Of a stretch of 64,000 nt of DNA, positions 7,097 through 18,028 are shown piece by piece; positions within the stretch are counted from its first letter, which is position 1, and each line of letters opens with the position of its first letter. Under the pieces are notes generated by a model, which saw only the letters and a program-made list of their open reading frames with translations, made no database searches and was not told where the DNA came from. The translations under genes were made by a program, and so were the position numbers. The stretch covers positions 808,501 to 872,500 of the forward strand of contig NZ_FNOI01000001.1 in assembly GCF_900107015.1 (NCBI RefSeq), read 5' to 3'. This DNA is from Litoreibacter albidus. Its GTDB lineage: Bacteria > Pseudomonadota > Alphaproteobacteria > Rhodobacterales > Rhodobacteraceae.

Positions 7097-8383
7097 CTAA
7101 TCGAGACTTGCGAACATCTGGATCGTACGCCGACCCACCTCTGCTGCGCGGGTCTCAGGGTCTGCATAAAGCTCAAACTCACCCATAGCCCACATCCCCC
7201 ACTGCTCAAGCAACTTATGACGCTCGTGAAGCAGCTTGGCTCGGTTGTAGGCTTGGACTGTCTTCGAGCCAACAGCATGGGAGAGGACCATCTCCGCAAC
7301 GTCATCGGGAGCAGCCGTATCTTCTCGCGCCCACGTTCTAAATGCCGCCCGCATCCCATGAACAGTAACCCCCGGCACGTAGGTTTGAAGCAGCTTCCGC
7401 ATCGTATTGTCGGAGATTGGTTTCTTTGGATTGCTCGGCGATGAGAAGACAAGTGGGCTGCCATTGGTACGATGTATCTGCGCCGTGAGAAGCACTTCGC
7501 GTGCATGCATAGAGATCGGAACAATGAACTCGCTGCGTGTCTTCATCATTTCAGCAGGGATAGTCCATTCGGTGAGACCTGCGTCAAACTGATCCCAACG
7601 CGCGTGCCGCACCGATCCAGAGCGCAAAGCCGTAAGAATAGTGAACCGCAGCGCCAGTGCACCGACCACATTTTGCCGCGAAAGCCTTTTCATCAACTCT
7701 GGAAGATCGTGATAGTCCATTGCAGAGAAATGCTTTGCCTTTTGCCCTTGTGGTCTCATCGTACCCAGCATTCCTGCCGCTGGATTACCAGTAGTCCGAT
7801 AGCCACGGCCACATGCAAAATCGAAGACTACTGATATGCGTTGAAGCACGCGGCTGGCCGTTGGTGCCTTCGTCGTCCAAATGGGGTCAATGACCGCTTC
7901 GATATCATCCTGATTTATCTCCGAAACTGCCAAATCACCCAGAATCGGAAAAGCGTAGGTTTCAAGTGTCCGAATCCATTGCGCGATGTGCTTACCATTG
8001 TTCTTTCTGTCCTTGAACTTCCGCTCGTGAACGAGGCAGGCAATCTCTTTGAAAGTTATGACTTTACCTTCATCTTCGCGCGTCCGCACTTTCGGATTTC
8101 CTCCACTTCGAGCAATCCGACGTAGGTCGAGGGCCTTTTCTCGCGCTTCTGCTAACGTCACCAGATTTGCTGATCCAAGGCCAATATCGCGGCGGCGTCC
8201 GCGAACAACCGTCCGAAGCATCCAACGACGCGCCCCGGATAAATCAACCTTCAAATAAAGACCTCCGCCGTCCGCGTGTCTTCCAGGACCAGCTTTTCGC
8301 ACGAATGCGGCGTTAAGCTTCTTTTCAACGTGCGGACCTGACTTCACACGCCGCTTTGACTCAGGAAATGACGAACCGTTCAT
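7097..8383 (-). CDS. int: P4-type tyrosine integrase of the IME
   Basis: 428 aa site-specific recombinase. It has an N-terminal arm-binding domain of the DUF4102 type (about 20-100), a SAM-like core-binding domain (about 105-200), and a catalytic domain with R254 (TALRSG), H342-x-x-R345 (VHGMR), H369 (LSHAV) and nucleophile Y379 (QAYNRA). All catalytic residues are present, so the enzyme is probably active. The start (8383) is about 126 bp from the tRNA-Ser 3' end, the normal place for an integrase that uses this tRNA as attB. The C-terminal ~45 residues extend past the tyrosine, as is common in P4-type enzymes. Confidence 0.92.
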   Translation of the reverse strand: MNGSSFPESKRRVKSGPHVEKKLNAAFVRKAGPGRHADGGGLYLKVDLSGARRWMLRTVVRGRRRDIGLGSANLVTLAEAREKALDLRRIARSGGNPKVRTREDEGKVITFKEIACLVHERKFKDRKNNGKHIAQWIRTLETYAFPILGDLAVSEINQDDIEAVIDPIWTTKAPTASRVLQRISVVFDFACGRGYRTTGNPAAGMLGTMRPQGQKAKHFSAMDYHDLPELMKRLSRQNVVGALALRFTILTALRSGSVRHARWDQFDAGLTEWTIPAEMMKTRSEFIVPISMHAREVLLTAQIHRTNGSPLVFSSPSNPKKPISDNTMRKLLQTYVPGVTVHGMRAAFRTWAREDTAAPDDVAEMVLSHAVGSKTVQAYNRAKLLHERHKLLEQWGMWAMGEFELYADPETRAAEVGRRTIQMFASLD

Positions 8384-8508
8384 ATCTCAACCCTCATTTT
8401 GTCCCACATTCTTTGCGGGAGGTTTGGGGCCAGATGTTGATGCAAGTTTGTCAATAACCAGTAAATGTGGGGCTTTATTGTGCCCACCCCCTGCGCACCG
8501 GGGATATC

Positions 8509-8523
8509 TGGCGGAGAGACAGG
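8509..8523. repeat. Right attachment repeat, within the tRNA-Ser 3' end
   Basis: The same 15 bases as 1552-1566. Here they supply the encoded CCA, the discriminator base and the acceptor-stem 3' strand of tRNA-Ser, so integration keeps the tRNA gene intact. Confidence 0.82.
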
Positions 8524-8598
8524 GATTCGAACCCTGGGAACCCTCTCGAGCTCAACGGTTTTCGAAACCGTCCCGTTCGACCACTCCGGCACCTCTCC
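8509..8598 (-). tRNA. tRNA-Ser (anticodon CGA), CCA encoded
   Basis: 90 nt including the encoded CCA. Acceptor strands GGAGAGG and TCTCTCC pair. The anticodon arm is ACGGT - TTCGAAA - ACCGT, giving anticodon CGA (codon UCG, serine). A long variable arm (about GAGCTCGAGAGGGTTC region) marks the class II serine type. The T arm CAGGGTTCGAATCCCTG is canonical. It is the integration target of the adjacent IME. Confidence 0.95.
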
Positions 8599-8779
8599 GC
8601 AGAGGCTGATTTGTGATCAGGTGCGCGGGGTTTAGCGGGCCTGTTCGCCCGCCGCAAGCCCATCTGTGCCGATTTCCGCGCAAGCGGGGGCGTCTCGCAA
8701 TAAATTCATAGCGGCGGCCATTGTCGCGCGGGCGTTTGGGGCATATCTTGCGGGTAAATTCCGTTTAAAAGGATATGTG

Positions 8780-9601
8780 ATGCGTCTTCTGACAGCTAGT
8801 TTTACCGCGTTGATGATTTCGGCCTCGGCAGTCGCAGCGCAGAGCGCGTCGCTTGTGGATCGCTATTTCACCGCCTTGGATATGGAGACCGTGTTCAAGG
8901 TGCTGCAAGACGAAGGCGTGGCGGCGGGGCGCGACATGTCCAGCCCCGACAGCGTGTCCCCATCGCCTGCATGGACGGCACGGCTAGAGTCGATCTACGA
9001 CCCCGAGAAGGCCAAGTTAGCGTTTATCGACGGCATGAAGGCCGTGAAAGGCATTGAGGAGACGGAGGAGGCGCTGGCCTTCTTCGAGACAGACCTCGGC
9101 GCACGGATCGTGCAGATCGAGATCGAGGCGCGCGAGGCGCTGAACTCCGAAGCTGGGGAGGCGGAGGCCGCCGCCAAGGTCGACGCACTGCGTAAGGACG
9201 ATCCGGCGCTCTACTTAATGTACCAGCATTTCATCGAGGTGAACGGGCTGGTTGAAAGCAATGTCGCGGGGGCGCTGAACTCCAATCTGGCATTCTACCG
9301 CGGGATGGCGACGAACGAGAGCTACGCAGAAGGGTTGAGCGAAAGCTTCATGCTGTCCTCCGTTTGGGAGCAAGAGCCGGAAATCCGCGAGGAGATGGAG
9401 GAGTGGACGATCAACTTCTCCACCGTGGCCTACAGCGCGCTCACCAAGGCGGAGCTGCAAAGCTACATCGATATATCCGAAACCGAGGCAGGGCAGCGTC
9501 TGAACGCGGTGCTATTCGCGGGGTTCGACAAGATGTTCGAGCAACAAAGCTATGAGTTGGGCCGCGCGACAGCCCAGTTCATGATTGGCGAAGACACCTA
9601 A
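8780..9601 (+). CDS. Secreted DUF2059-like protein
   Basis: 273 aa from the ATG at 8780, which has AAAGGA about 8 nt upstream; the frame is open further upstream but without a leader. Residues 1-20 form a signal peptide (MRLLTASFTALMISASAVAA, cleavage near AQS), so it is probably periplasmic. The helical C-terminal part, with ALTKAELQSYIDISETEAG followed by GFDKMFEQQ, resembles the DUF2059 domain. Function unknown. Its stop overlaps by 4 nt the stop of the convergent lipoprotein gene. Confidence 0.72.
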   Translation: MRLLTASFTALMISASAVAAQSASLVDRYFTALDMETVFKVLQDEGVAAGRDMSSPDSVSPSPAWTARLESIYDPEKAKLAFIDGMKAVKGIEETEEALAFFETDLGARIVQIEIEAREALNSEAGEAEAAAKVDALRKDDPALYLMYQHFIEVNGLVESNVAGALNSNLAFYRGMATNESYAEGLSESFMLSSVWEQEPEIREEMEEWTINFSTVAYSALTKAELQSYIDISETEAGQRLNAVLFAGFDKMFEQQSYELGRATAQFMIGEDT

Positions 9602-9990
9602 ATCCCGTGCACCATGAGGCTGACGGTTAGTGCTTCTACATCTGCGGATAAGGCGGGGTCCGCTGCCAGCATCTGCGTCAGGGCAGGGCGGCGTTGCGTG
9701 GGCACGCGGGCGAGGTCGTAGGCTTTTGATAAGACGTCCCCGCCGCCAGTGCGTATGTTTTGGGTAAGTGCAGAAAAGTTGCGCGCGACATAGCTTTTGA
9801 CAGTGGCACGACGCGCGTTGTAAGTGGCGTTTGATACCGCGTTACCCACGGCATGTGCTGGCAATAGCACCGGATTTGGCAGGTGCGACGGCGCGTTTGG
9901 GCTGCACCCAGCCAGCGCCAATGCAATTAAGCTGATTACCGCGACGATATTCGGGCGGAGCCGGTTGACAGGGGCGTGCAATTCCAACAT
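9598..9990 (-). CDS. Putative small lipoprotein
   Basis: 130 aa from the ATG at 9990; an ATG at 10008 adds six residues. A hydrophobic stretch ends in the lipobox LALAGC (Cys about 29), predicting a lipid-anchored envelope protein. The mature part is short and helical with no recognised domain. It converges on the DUF2059-like gene with a 4-nt overlap of stops. The upstream frame to 10089 is Arg-rich and unlikely to be translated. Confidence 0.55.
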   Translation of the reverse strand: MLELHAPVNRLRPNIVAVISLIALALAGCSPNAPSHLPNPVLLPAHAVGNAVSNATYNARRATVKSYVARNFSALTQNIRTGGGDVLSKAYDLARVPTQRRPALTQMLAADPALSADVEALTVSLMVHGI

Positions 9991-10131
9991 AAGCCCGCAT
10001 CTGCGCATGATGCGTGGATTTATGCAATGACGTCCCGATCCGGGGGCGCGCTGTCCGAGGTGGCCCGAACGGGCCCATGAACGCCGCAAAATGCGGGGCC
10101 ACAGGACGCGGATAACAAAAGGGTATGCGAT

Positions 10132-10809
10132 ATGTTCGCGGTTCTAAAAACCGGCGGCAAGCAGTATAAAGTCGCCTCGGGCGATGTTCTGCGTGTCGAG
10201 AAACTGGATGCCGCCGCTGGCGACACAATCCAATTCAACGAAATTTTGATGGTTGGCGGCACTGTAGGTGCTCCGTTGGTTGAAGACGCAGGCGTTCAAG
10301 CCGAAGTCATCGACCAGATCAAAGGCGTAAAAACGATCAACTTCGTTAAGCGTCGTCGTAAGCACTCGTCCAAGCGGACCAAGGGCCACCGTCAACAACT
10401 GACGCTGCTGCGCATCACCGACATCCTTGAAAAGGGTGCAGGTAAGTCCGGCGTTAAAGCTGCCATCAATGGCGCTGGCGTTTCGGTTGCTGCTTTGGAC
10501 ACTGCGACACCTGCCAAGAAAAAAGCTGCCGCCAAGCCAGCTGCAAAAGCTGAAAAAGCCGCTGCACCAAAGAAAGCCGCGCCTAAGAAGGCTGCTGCGA
10601 AAACTGACGGCGCTGACGATCTGTCGCGCATCAGTGGTGTTGGTCCGGTTATCGTCGGCAAGCTTCACGATCTTGGCGTGACAACATTTGCCCAGATCGC
10701 AGCATGGACCCCAGAGGACATTGCTGATATGGACGAGAAACTGAATTTCAAAGGCCGCATCGACCGGGATAACTGGCTCGAGCAGGCTGCAGAACTCGCT
10801 AAAGGCTAA
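10132..10809 (+). CDS. rplU: Ribosomal protein L21 with C-terminal extension
   Basis: 225 aa against about 103 for ordinary L21. Residues 1-103 are canonical L21 ([14 protein letters not shown] start, [21 protein letters not shown]-binding segment). Residues about 125-160 are a Lys/Ala/Pro-rich linker. Residues 161-225 form a helix-hairpin-helix-like domain ([20 protein letters not shown]) like those in DNA-binding and repair proteins. Such extended L21 proteins occur across Rhodobacterales. An AAAGGG leader precedes the ATG. Forms an operon with rpmA, 11 nt downstream. Confidence 0.93.
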   Translation: MFAVLKTGGKQYKVASGDVLRVEKLDAAAGDTIQFNEILMVGGTVGAPLVEDAGVQAEVIDQIKGVKTINFVKRRRKHSSKRTKGHRQQLTLLRITDILEKGAGKSGVKAAINGAGVSVAALDTATPAKKKAAAKPAAKAEKAAAPKKAAPKKAAAKTDGADDLSRISGVGPVIVGKLHDLGVTTFAQIAAWTPEDIADMDEKLNFKGRIDRDNWLEQAAELAKG

Positions 10810-10820
10810 GGAGACACACA

Positions 10821-11090
10821 ATGGCACATAAAAAAGCAGGTGGTTCGTCCCGGAACGGTCGCGACTCAGCAGGTCGCCGTCTTGGCGTGAAAAAATATGG
10901 CGGCGAGCTCGTCATTCCTGGCAACATCATCGTTCGTCAACGCGGCACTGTTAAGTGGCCTGGCGAAGGCGTCGGCATGGGGAAAGATCACACGATCTTC
11001 GCCAAAGTCGAAGGCAACGTGAAGTTCCACAAAGGCCTGAAAGGCCGCACCTTTGTCTCGATCGTCCCGATGGCGGAGGCTGCCGAGTAA
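10821..11090 (+). CDS. rpmA: Ribosomal protein L27
   Basis: 89 aa large-subunit protein near the peptidyl-transferase centre. The N-terminus [20 protein letters not shown], the [19 protein letters not shown] block and the GKDHTIFA motif are diagnostic. There is no N-terminal processing extension. A GGAGA Shine-Dalgarno precedes the start. Second gene of the rplU-rpmA operon, followed by an intrinsic terminator. Confidence 0.97.
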   Translation: MAHKKAGGSSRNGRDSAGRRLGVKKYGGELVIPGNIIVRQRGTVKWPGEGVGMGKDHTIFAKVEGNVKFHKGLKGRTFVSIVPMAEAAE

Positions 11091-11117
11091 CCGAGACCCA
11101 CAAGGTTAAAAATTTGA

Positions 11118-11146
11118 GGGATCGGTTGAAAAACCGGTCCCTTTTT
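11118..11146 (+). terminator. Intrinsic terminator of rplU-rpmA
   Basis: GGGATCGGTT (11118-11127) pairs with AACCGGTCCC (11132-11141) across a GAAA loop, with one T-G pair, followed by five T residues. It lies 27 bp after the rpmA stop. Confidence 0.85.
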
Positions 11147-11170
11147 CTGTTTGCATAGTTAGGGCTGACC

Positions 11171-11770
11171 ATGAGCGTCGCCGCTGCATCATTTGCCATC
11201 TTTGCCGCCTCACAGGTCGGCACACCAGGGCCGGCCAACATGGCCCTGCTGGCAACCGGTGCGCGGTATGGCCTGCGACGCGCTATGCCATTTGTGTTTG
11301 GCGTGGCACTCGGCAAGCAGTTGATCATTTGGCCCGTAGGTTTTGGCTTGATGCAACTGGCAGATAGCGCGCCGTGGCTTTTCGAGGCGCTAAAGTGGGC
11401 GTCGGCGCTATATATTATCTGGTTGGCGTGGCGCGTGGCAAACCTGCGTTTGAACACGAACACCGAGGCGAAGGCGCCCGGATTTGCGGCGGGGCTGATT
11501 GTGCACCCGTTGAACCCGAAAGCCTGGGCCATGGTCACGGCGAGTTTCACCGCATTTACCACCGCCGACACACCAAGTCTTGAAGCAACCGTTACAATTG
11601 CCCTGATATTACTGGGCCTCCAATTGGTGCTTCATCCGATTTGGACATACGGCGGGGAGCGCATTGCGCGCAGCGTGGCGGGGCGCCCCGCCGAGAAATA
11701 TTTGATGTGGACCTTGGCGGCTTTAACCGTCGCAAGCGTCCTTTTTGTACTATTTGCGGGAGGCAAATAA
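11171..11770 (+). CDS. LysE-family amino acid exporter
   Basis: 199 aa inner-membrane protein with about six hydrophobic segments and the LysE/RhtB signature near the N-terminus (TPGPANMALLATGARYGLRRA) and later NPKAWAM. The family exports lysine, arginine, homoserine or threonine; the substrate here cannot be assigned. Its stop TAA shares one base with the ATG of the following acetyltransferase gene (TAATG), so the two are translationally coupled. Confidence 0.85.
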   Translation: MSVAAASFAIFAASQVGTPGPANMALLATGARYGLRRAMPFVFGVALGKQLIIWPVGFGLMQLADSAPWLFEALKWASALYIIWLAWRVANLRLNTNTEAKAPGFAAGLIVHPLNPKAWAMVTASFTAFTTADTPSLEATVTIALILLGLQLVLHPIWTYGGERIARSVAGRPAEKYLMWTLAALTVASVLFVLFAGGK

Positions 11771-12306
11771 TGAGTTTTGAGGATAAATACACACAGCCGG
11801 TGATTGAGGCCGACGGATTTGTTCTGCGTCCATTGACCAAGGCCGACGCGGGGCAGTTGAGCCTTTATGCGGGCGATGAGCGGATTGCCAAGGCAACATC
11901 GTCGATCCCGCACCCGTTGCCCCCCGGTTGTACCGAGGGCTTTATTGAGCGCTCGCTTGCGGACGACCGCGCCGAAGATGCGTGGGTGATCGACCCCTCC
12001 GACGACGGCTCACAGGTTCTGGGCGTGATCGGGCTGACCCGCATGGATCGTGAGCAGTCAGAGATCGGCTATTGGGTTGCGCCGCAGCTGTGGAACAATG
12101 GTTTGGCATCGAAAGCGGTTGAGGCTTTGGTCGCGGCGAACCCGCAAGCCTGCCGGACGCTGTTCGGTTCGGTCTTTCAAGACAACCCCGCCTCGGCGCG
12201 GGTTTTGACGAACGCGGGGTTCGAATACATCGGCGACGCCGAAACCTTCTCGGTTGCGCGTGACGCGTCGGTGCCCACGTGGACCTATATTAAGAAGCTG
12301 GATTGA
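11770..12306 (+). CDS. GNAT-family N-acetyltransferase (RimJ/RimL type)
   Basis: 178 aa. FVLRPLTKADAGQL at the N-terminus, WVIDPSD, EIGYWVAPQLWNNGLASKAVEAL (acetyl-CoA binding region) and ENPASARVL-like NPASARVLTNAGF are typical of RimJ/RimL-type acetyltransferases acting on protein N-termini or small amines. The target is unknown. Start chosen at the ATG overlapping the lysE-type stop; the longer upstream frame lies inside that gene. Confidence 0.82.
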   Translation: MSFEDKYTQPVIEADGFVLRPLTKADAGQLSLYAGDERIAKATSSIPHPLPPGCTEGFIERSLADDRAEDAWVIDPSDDGSQVLGVIGLTRMDREQSEIGYWVAPQLWNNGLASKAVEALVAANPQACRTLFGSVFQDNPASARVLTNAGFEYIGDAETFSVARDASVPTWTYIKKLD

Positions 12307-12347
12307 GCGCAGCGGCCACCTGCGGTATGGCTGCGCCAACCCGCTAG

Positions 12348-14506
<2,159 letters not shown>

Positions 14507-14540
14507 CCCCACGCGAAACTTCCATAGAAAGCCTGATCCT

Positions 14541-15806
14541 ATGACCGACGTTGAGAATATTCCTGCAGTCATGGCCGATATCGGTAAGAACGCTCGCGCC
14601 GCTGCTGCGGAGCTGTCTTATGCGAGTGCGGAGCGCAAACACGCCGCCCTGATTTCAGCGGCGGAAGCGGTCTGGGAAAATCGCGACAAAATCATCGCAG
14701 CCAACAAGTTGGACATGGAGTTTGGCCGCGCCAAAGGGCTGTCACCCGCGATGATGGACCGCTTGATGTTGGACGAGGACCGTATCCGCGCCATGCAAGA
14801 CGGGCTGCGCGCGGTGGCGGAGCAGGACGATCCCGTCGGCGAGACGATTACCGAATGGGACATGGCGTCCGGTCTGCACATCAAACGCGTGCGCACGCCG
14901 CTTGGCGTGATCGGCGTCATCTATGAAAGCCGCCCTAATGTAACGGCGGACGCAGGCGCGTTGTGCTTGAAAGCCGGTAACGCAGTGATCTTGCGCGGCG
15001 GGTCGGAAAGCTTCCATTCCTCGGGCGCAATCCATGACTGTTTGGCCCAAGGGCTGCGCGACGCGGGTCTGCCTGAGGCGGCGATCCAGCTGGTGCCCAC
15101 CCGCGACCGCGCAGCGGTGACCGAAATGCTGACGATGACCGACCACATCGACGTGATCGTGCCGCGTGGCGGCAAAGGCTTGGTGGGCTTGGTGCAACGC
15201 GAAGCCCGCGTGCCGGTCTTTGCGCATCTGGAAGGCATCGTTCACATCTATATCGACAAGGACGCGGACCCCGTGAAAACGCTGAACGTGGTGATGAACG
15301 CCAAGACCCGCCGCACGGGGATTTGCGGCGCGGCAGAATGTCTGCTGATCCACGAAGACGTCGTGGACACCATCGGCCAAGGTGTTATCCGTGCGCTGCT
15401 CGACAAAGGTGTCACGGTGGACGCGGACATGAAGCTGGCCCAGATTGAAGGCACATCGCCTGCGCGGCCAGACCACTGGGGGCATGAGTTCTTGGACATG
15501 GAAATCGCCGCGAAAACCGTGAGCAGTGTGGAGGACGCGATGGCGCACATCCGCGAATATGGCTCCAACCACACCGATTGTATTATGACCGAAAATCAGG
15601 CGACGGCGGATCTGTTTCTGTCCCGCCTAGATAGCGCGATCCTGATGCACAACGCCTCCACGCAGTTTGCGGACGGTGGGGAGTTCGGCATGGGCGCAGA
15701 GATCGGTATCGCCACAGGCAAGATGCACGCACGCGGCCCTGTGGGGGCGGAACAGCTGACGTCCTTCAAGTATATCGTAACTGGCGACGGCACCGTTCGC
15801 AGCTAG
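14541..15806 (+). CDS. proA: Gamma-glutamyl phosphate reductase
   Basis: 421 aa NADPH-dependent aldehyde-dehydrogenase-fold enzyme of proline synthesis. Catalytic cysteine in RTGICGAAE, plus [21 protein letters not shown] and the C-terminal [16 protein letters not shown] signature. Start at ATG 14541; the open frame to 14454 overlaps proB and is not needed for the fold. Follows proB directly. Confidence 0.97.
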   Translation: MTDVENIPAVMADIGKNARAAAAELSYASAERKHAALISAAEAVWENRDKIIAANKLDMEFGRAKGLSPAMMDRLMLDEDRIRAMQDGLRAVAEQDDPVGETITEWDMASGLHIKRVRTPLGVIGVIYESRPNVTADAGALCLKAGNAVILRGGSESFHSSGAIHDCLAQGLRDAGLPEAAIQLVPTRDRAAVTEMLTMTDHIDVIVPRGGKGLVGLVQREARVPVFAHLEGIVHIYIDKDADPVKTLNVVMNAKTRRTGICGAAECLLIHEDVVDTIGQGVIRALLDKGVTVDADMKLAQIEGTSPARPDHWGHEFLDMEIAAKTVSSVEDAMAHIREYGSNHTDCIMTENQATADLFLSRLDSAILMHNASTQFADGGEFGMGAEIGIATGKMHARGPVGAEQLTSFKYIVTGDGTVRS

Positions 15807-15850
15807 GTAACCCATCACACGTTGGACGGACAACACGGACGAGGGCCACA

Positions 15851-16876
15851 ATGACTGTAGAAACGCTCATGGAGGGCATTCCACTACCGCTCATGGTGGT
15901 GGATCAAAGCCGGATGGTGACGCTGACGAACTCCGCCATGGCGGAGGTGTTCGGCCGTGAAACATCGGGCGCTAATGTTGTCTCCCTGCTGCGCCAAGCG
16001 CCGGTGCTGGCGGCAATTGACGGCTGTTTAGACCGCAAAACGGCAGGATCGGCGCGGTTCATTATGTCGGGGCAGTCGGGCGAGAATGTTTATCTGATAT
16101 CCGCCAGCCCACTGCCTGATGACACGGCGGTTCTGTGTTTTGAGGACCAATCGCGCCAAGAAGAAAGCGAAATGATGCGCCGCGACTTTGTGGCCAACAT
16201 CAGCCACGAACTGCGCACGCCGCTGACCAGCTTGATGGGCTTCATCGAGACATTGCGCGGACCTGCGCGCGGTGATGTGGATGCGCATGACAGATTTCTA
16301 ACCATTATGGAGCAGGAAGCGCAGCGGATGAACCGCATGGTCAGTGACTTGCTGTCGCTCAGCCGTGTGGAGGTCGACGAGCGTATCCGCCCCCGCGACA
16401 GGATTGATCTGGCAAGCGTCCTGCGCTCCGTCATTGCTACGCTGGAGGGGAAGCTGTCGGACGCGGACATCACCGTGGCGGCCGCCGATCTGGAGCAGGA
16501 GTTTTCGATCCTCGGGGATCGCGACCAACTGACCCAGCTGTTTTTGAACCTGATTGAGAACGCGATCAAATACGGGGGGGCAGGTAAAACCATCCACGTG
16601 GGCATCCAACGGCTGAGCCGTGACCAGCCGCTGCGCCAGCCTGCCATTCAGGTGGAGATTCGGGATGAGGGGGAGGGAATCGATGAGATGCATTTGCCCC
16701 GCCTGACAGAGCGTTTCTACCGCGTTGACGACCACAGAAGCCGTGATCAGGGCGGGACTGGCCTGGGATTGGCAATTGTGAAGCACATTGTGAACCGGCA
16801 CCGTGGGCGGTTGGAAATCAAGTCAGATCAAGGGGTTGGTAGCCGCTTTTCGGTATTTTTTCCGGCTGGGCCGTAA
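15851..16876 (+). CDS. phoR: Phosphate-regulon sensor histidine kinase (soluble form)
   Basis: 341 aa. An N-terminal PAS-like region (about 1-105) is followed by the HisKA domain with phospho-acceptor H119 (FVANISHELRTPLTSLMGF) and an HATPase_c domain with N box NLIENAIKYGG and GGTGLGLAIVKHI. No convincing membrane segment is visible, unlike the 431 aa E. coli PhoR. Signal input is therefore probably through PAS and contact with the Pst/PhoU complex. It is the first gene of the phosphate block; pstS begins 141 nt downstream behind its own PhoB-box array. Confidence 0.88.
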   Translation: MTVETLMEGIPLPLMVVDQSRMVTLTNSAMAEVFGRETSGANVVSLLRQAPVLAAIDGCLDRKTAGSARFIMSGQSGENVYLISASPLPDDTAVLCFEDQSRQEESEMMRRDFVANISHELRTPLTSLMGFIETLRGPARGDVDAHDRFLTIMEQEAQRMNRMVSDLLSLSRVEVDERIRPRDRIDLASVLRSVIATLEGKLSDADITVAAADLEQEFSILGDRDQLTQLFLNLIENAIKYGGAGKTIHVGIQRLSRDQPLRQPAIQVEIRDEGEGIDEMHLPRLTERFYRVDDHRSRDQGGTGLGLAIVKHIVNRHRGRLEIKSDQGVGSRFSVFFPAGP

Positions 16877-16899
16877 TTAGTTTACGCAATGGCTGTCGG

Positions 16900-16940
16900 T
16901 TGTCATGAAACCGTTACGAAAGGTTCACAAAAGGTCAGCA
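16900..16940 (+). promoter_or_regulatory. PhoB-box array upstream of pstS
   Basis: Consecutive 11-bp units TTGTCATGAAA, CCGTTACGAAA and GGTTCACAAAA, then GGTCAGC, repeat a T-C/A-A core with an A-rich tail. This is the helical spacing of PhoB boxes (consensus CTGTCAT-like heptamers every 11 bp). Placed between phoR and pstS, it predicts activation of pstSCAB-phoU-phoB at low phosphate. Confidence 0.7.
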
Positions 16941-17017
16941 CGGCGTCTCTAGATCGTCGGTCATTCGCTGCCGCCACGAGGGTGGGAGCGCGCACATGAC
17001 ACCAAAGGAGTGACCCT

Positions 17018-18001
17018 ATGTCGTTCGTCAAAACCGTGGCTTCCGCCGCAATCCTCGCTGCCGCAGCTACATCTGCTGCTGATGCCCGCGACCAGATCCG
17101 CATCGTTGGCTCTTCCACCGTTTTCCCATTTTCGACCGCAGTTGCTGAGCAGTTCGGCCGCTCCACAGATTTCCAAACTCCAGTTGTTGAATCCACTGGC
17201 TCCGGCGGCGGCATGAAGCTGTTCTGCGCAGGCGTCGGCACAGAGCACCCAGACATCACCAACGCATCGCGCCGCATGAAAGCAAAAGAATTCAAGCTGT
17301 GCGCAGACAACGGCGTGACCGAAGTCACTGAAGCTGTTGTTGGTTTCGACGGTATCGTCATCGCAAACGCCAAGGGCGGCCCAGAATTCAGTGTCTCCCG
17401 CGAGCAGTTGGTTATGGCATTGGCCAAGCAAGACAGCATGCCAGCCATGTGGTCCGACGTTGACCCATCGCTGCCTGCCATCAAGATCGAGGTTCTTGGA
17501 CCACCACCATCGTCCGGCACACGTGACGCGTTTGAAGAGCTGGTCATGGAAGAAGGCTGCGAAGGCGCAGGCATCCCATGTGACGACATCGAAATCCGCG
17601 AAGACGGCGCATACATCGAAGCAGGCGAAAACGACAACCTGATCGTGTCCAAGCTGGAAGCGAACCCGAACGCGGTTGGCGTCTTCGGCTTCTCGTTCCT
17701 CGACCAAAACTCCGACAAGCTGCAAGGCGCTGTTGTGGACGGTGTTGAGCCGACATTCGACAACATCGCCGGTGGCGAATACCCTGTGTCGCGTTCCTTG
17801 TACTTCTACATCAAGAACGCGCATGTTGGTGTGATCCCGGGCCTGCAAGAATTCGCGAACGAATTCATGTCCGAGGGCGCAGCTGGCGAAGAGGGTTACC
17901 TGGTCGACAAAGGCCTGATCCCACTGCCGGAAGACGAGTTCAAAACCATCTCTGGTAACGTTGGCGCGTTGACCAAGATGACTGGCAACGAATGGAACTA
18001 A
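17018..18001 (+). CDS. pstS: Periplasmic phosphate-binding protein
   Basis: 327 aa solute-binding protein of the high-affinity phosphate ABC importer. Signal peptide about 1-22 (MSFVKTVASAAILAAAATSA). The mature start DQIRIVGSSTVFPFSTAVAE carries the phosphate-binding SST motif; ESTGSGGGMKLFC and PPPSSGTRDAFEELV are further ligand segments. AAAGGAG precedes the ATG. A hairpin follows the stop and probably keeps pstS expression higher than that of the permease genes. Confidence 0.95.
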   Translation: MSFVKTVASAAILAAAATSAADARDQIRIVGSSTVFPFSTAVAEQFGRSTDFQTPVVESTGSGGGMKLFCAGVGTEHPDITNASRRMKAKEFKLCADNGVTEVTEAVVGFDGIVIANAKGGPEFSVSREQLVMALAKQDSMPAMWSDVDPSLPAIKIEVLGPPPSSGTRDAFEELVMEEGCEGAGIPCDDIEIREDGAYIEAGENDNLIVSKLEANPNAVGVFGFSFLDQNSDKLQGAVVDGVEPTFDNIAGGEYPVSRSLYFYIKNAHVGVIPGLQEFANEFMSEGAAGEEGYLVDKGLIPLPEDEFKTISGNVGALTKMTGNEWN

Positions 18002-18028
18002 GCCCACTGGCTTAGATCAACCTAAACG

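Larger units (their letters stand above)
1552..8523. mobile_element. Integrative and mobilizable element (IME) in tRNA-Ser, about 7 kb
   Basis: Seen: a perfect 15-bp direct repeat at 1552-1566 and 8509-8523, the second copy being the 3' end (CCA, acceptor stem) of a tRNA-Ser gene. A P4-type integrase reads away from the tRNA end. Between the repeats lie a RepA-like ATPase, an oriT-like site, a MobA/MobL relaxase with a nested gene, and a restriction-modification pair. Known: P4-type integrases recombine at tRNA 3' ends, and MOBQ relaxases mobilize elements in trans with helper secretion systems. Inferred: this is an IME rather than an autonomous conjugative element, because no type IV secretion, coupling protein or excisionase gene is visible. 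Base composition, most clearly in the AT-rich restriction-modification part, differs from the GC-rich flanks. Confidence 0.85.

Noticed and set aside
6910-7524. 204-codon minus frame between the integrase and the methylase
   Set aside because: Out-of-frame reading of the integrase 3' part; low-complexity and unlike any family.
1552-8523. Classification as a prophage
   Set aside because: No capsid, portal, terminase or lysis genes; the relaxase and oriT point to a mobilizable element.
8380-8592. 70-codon frame starting MPEWSNGTVSKTVELERVPRV-like
   Set aside because: It is the translated tRNA-Ser gene, a common false protein call.
16961-18007. 348-codon frame antisense to pstS
   Set aside because: Shadow of pstS; composition is Cys/Phe/Val-rich without domains, and it ends over the PhoB-box region.
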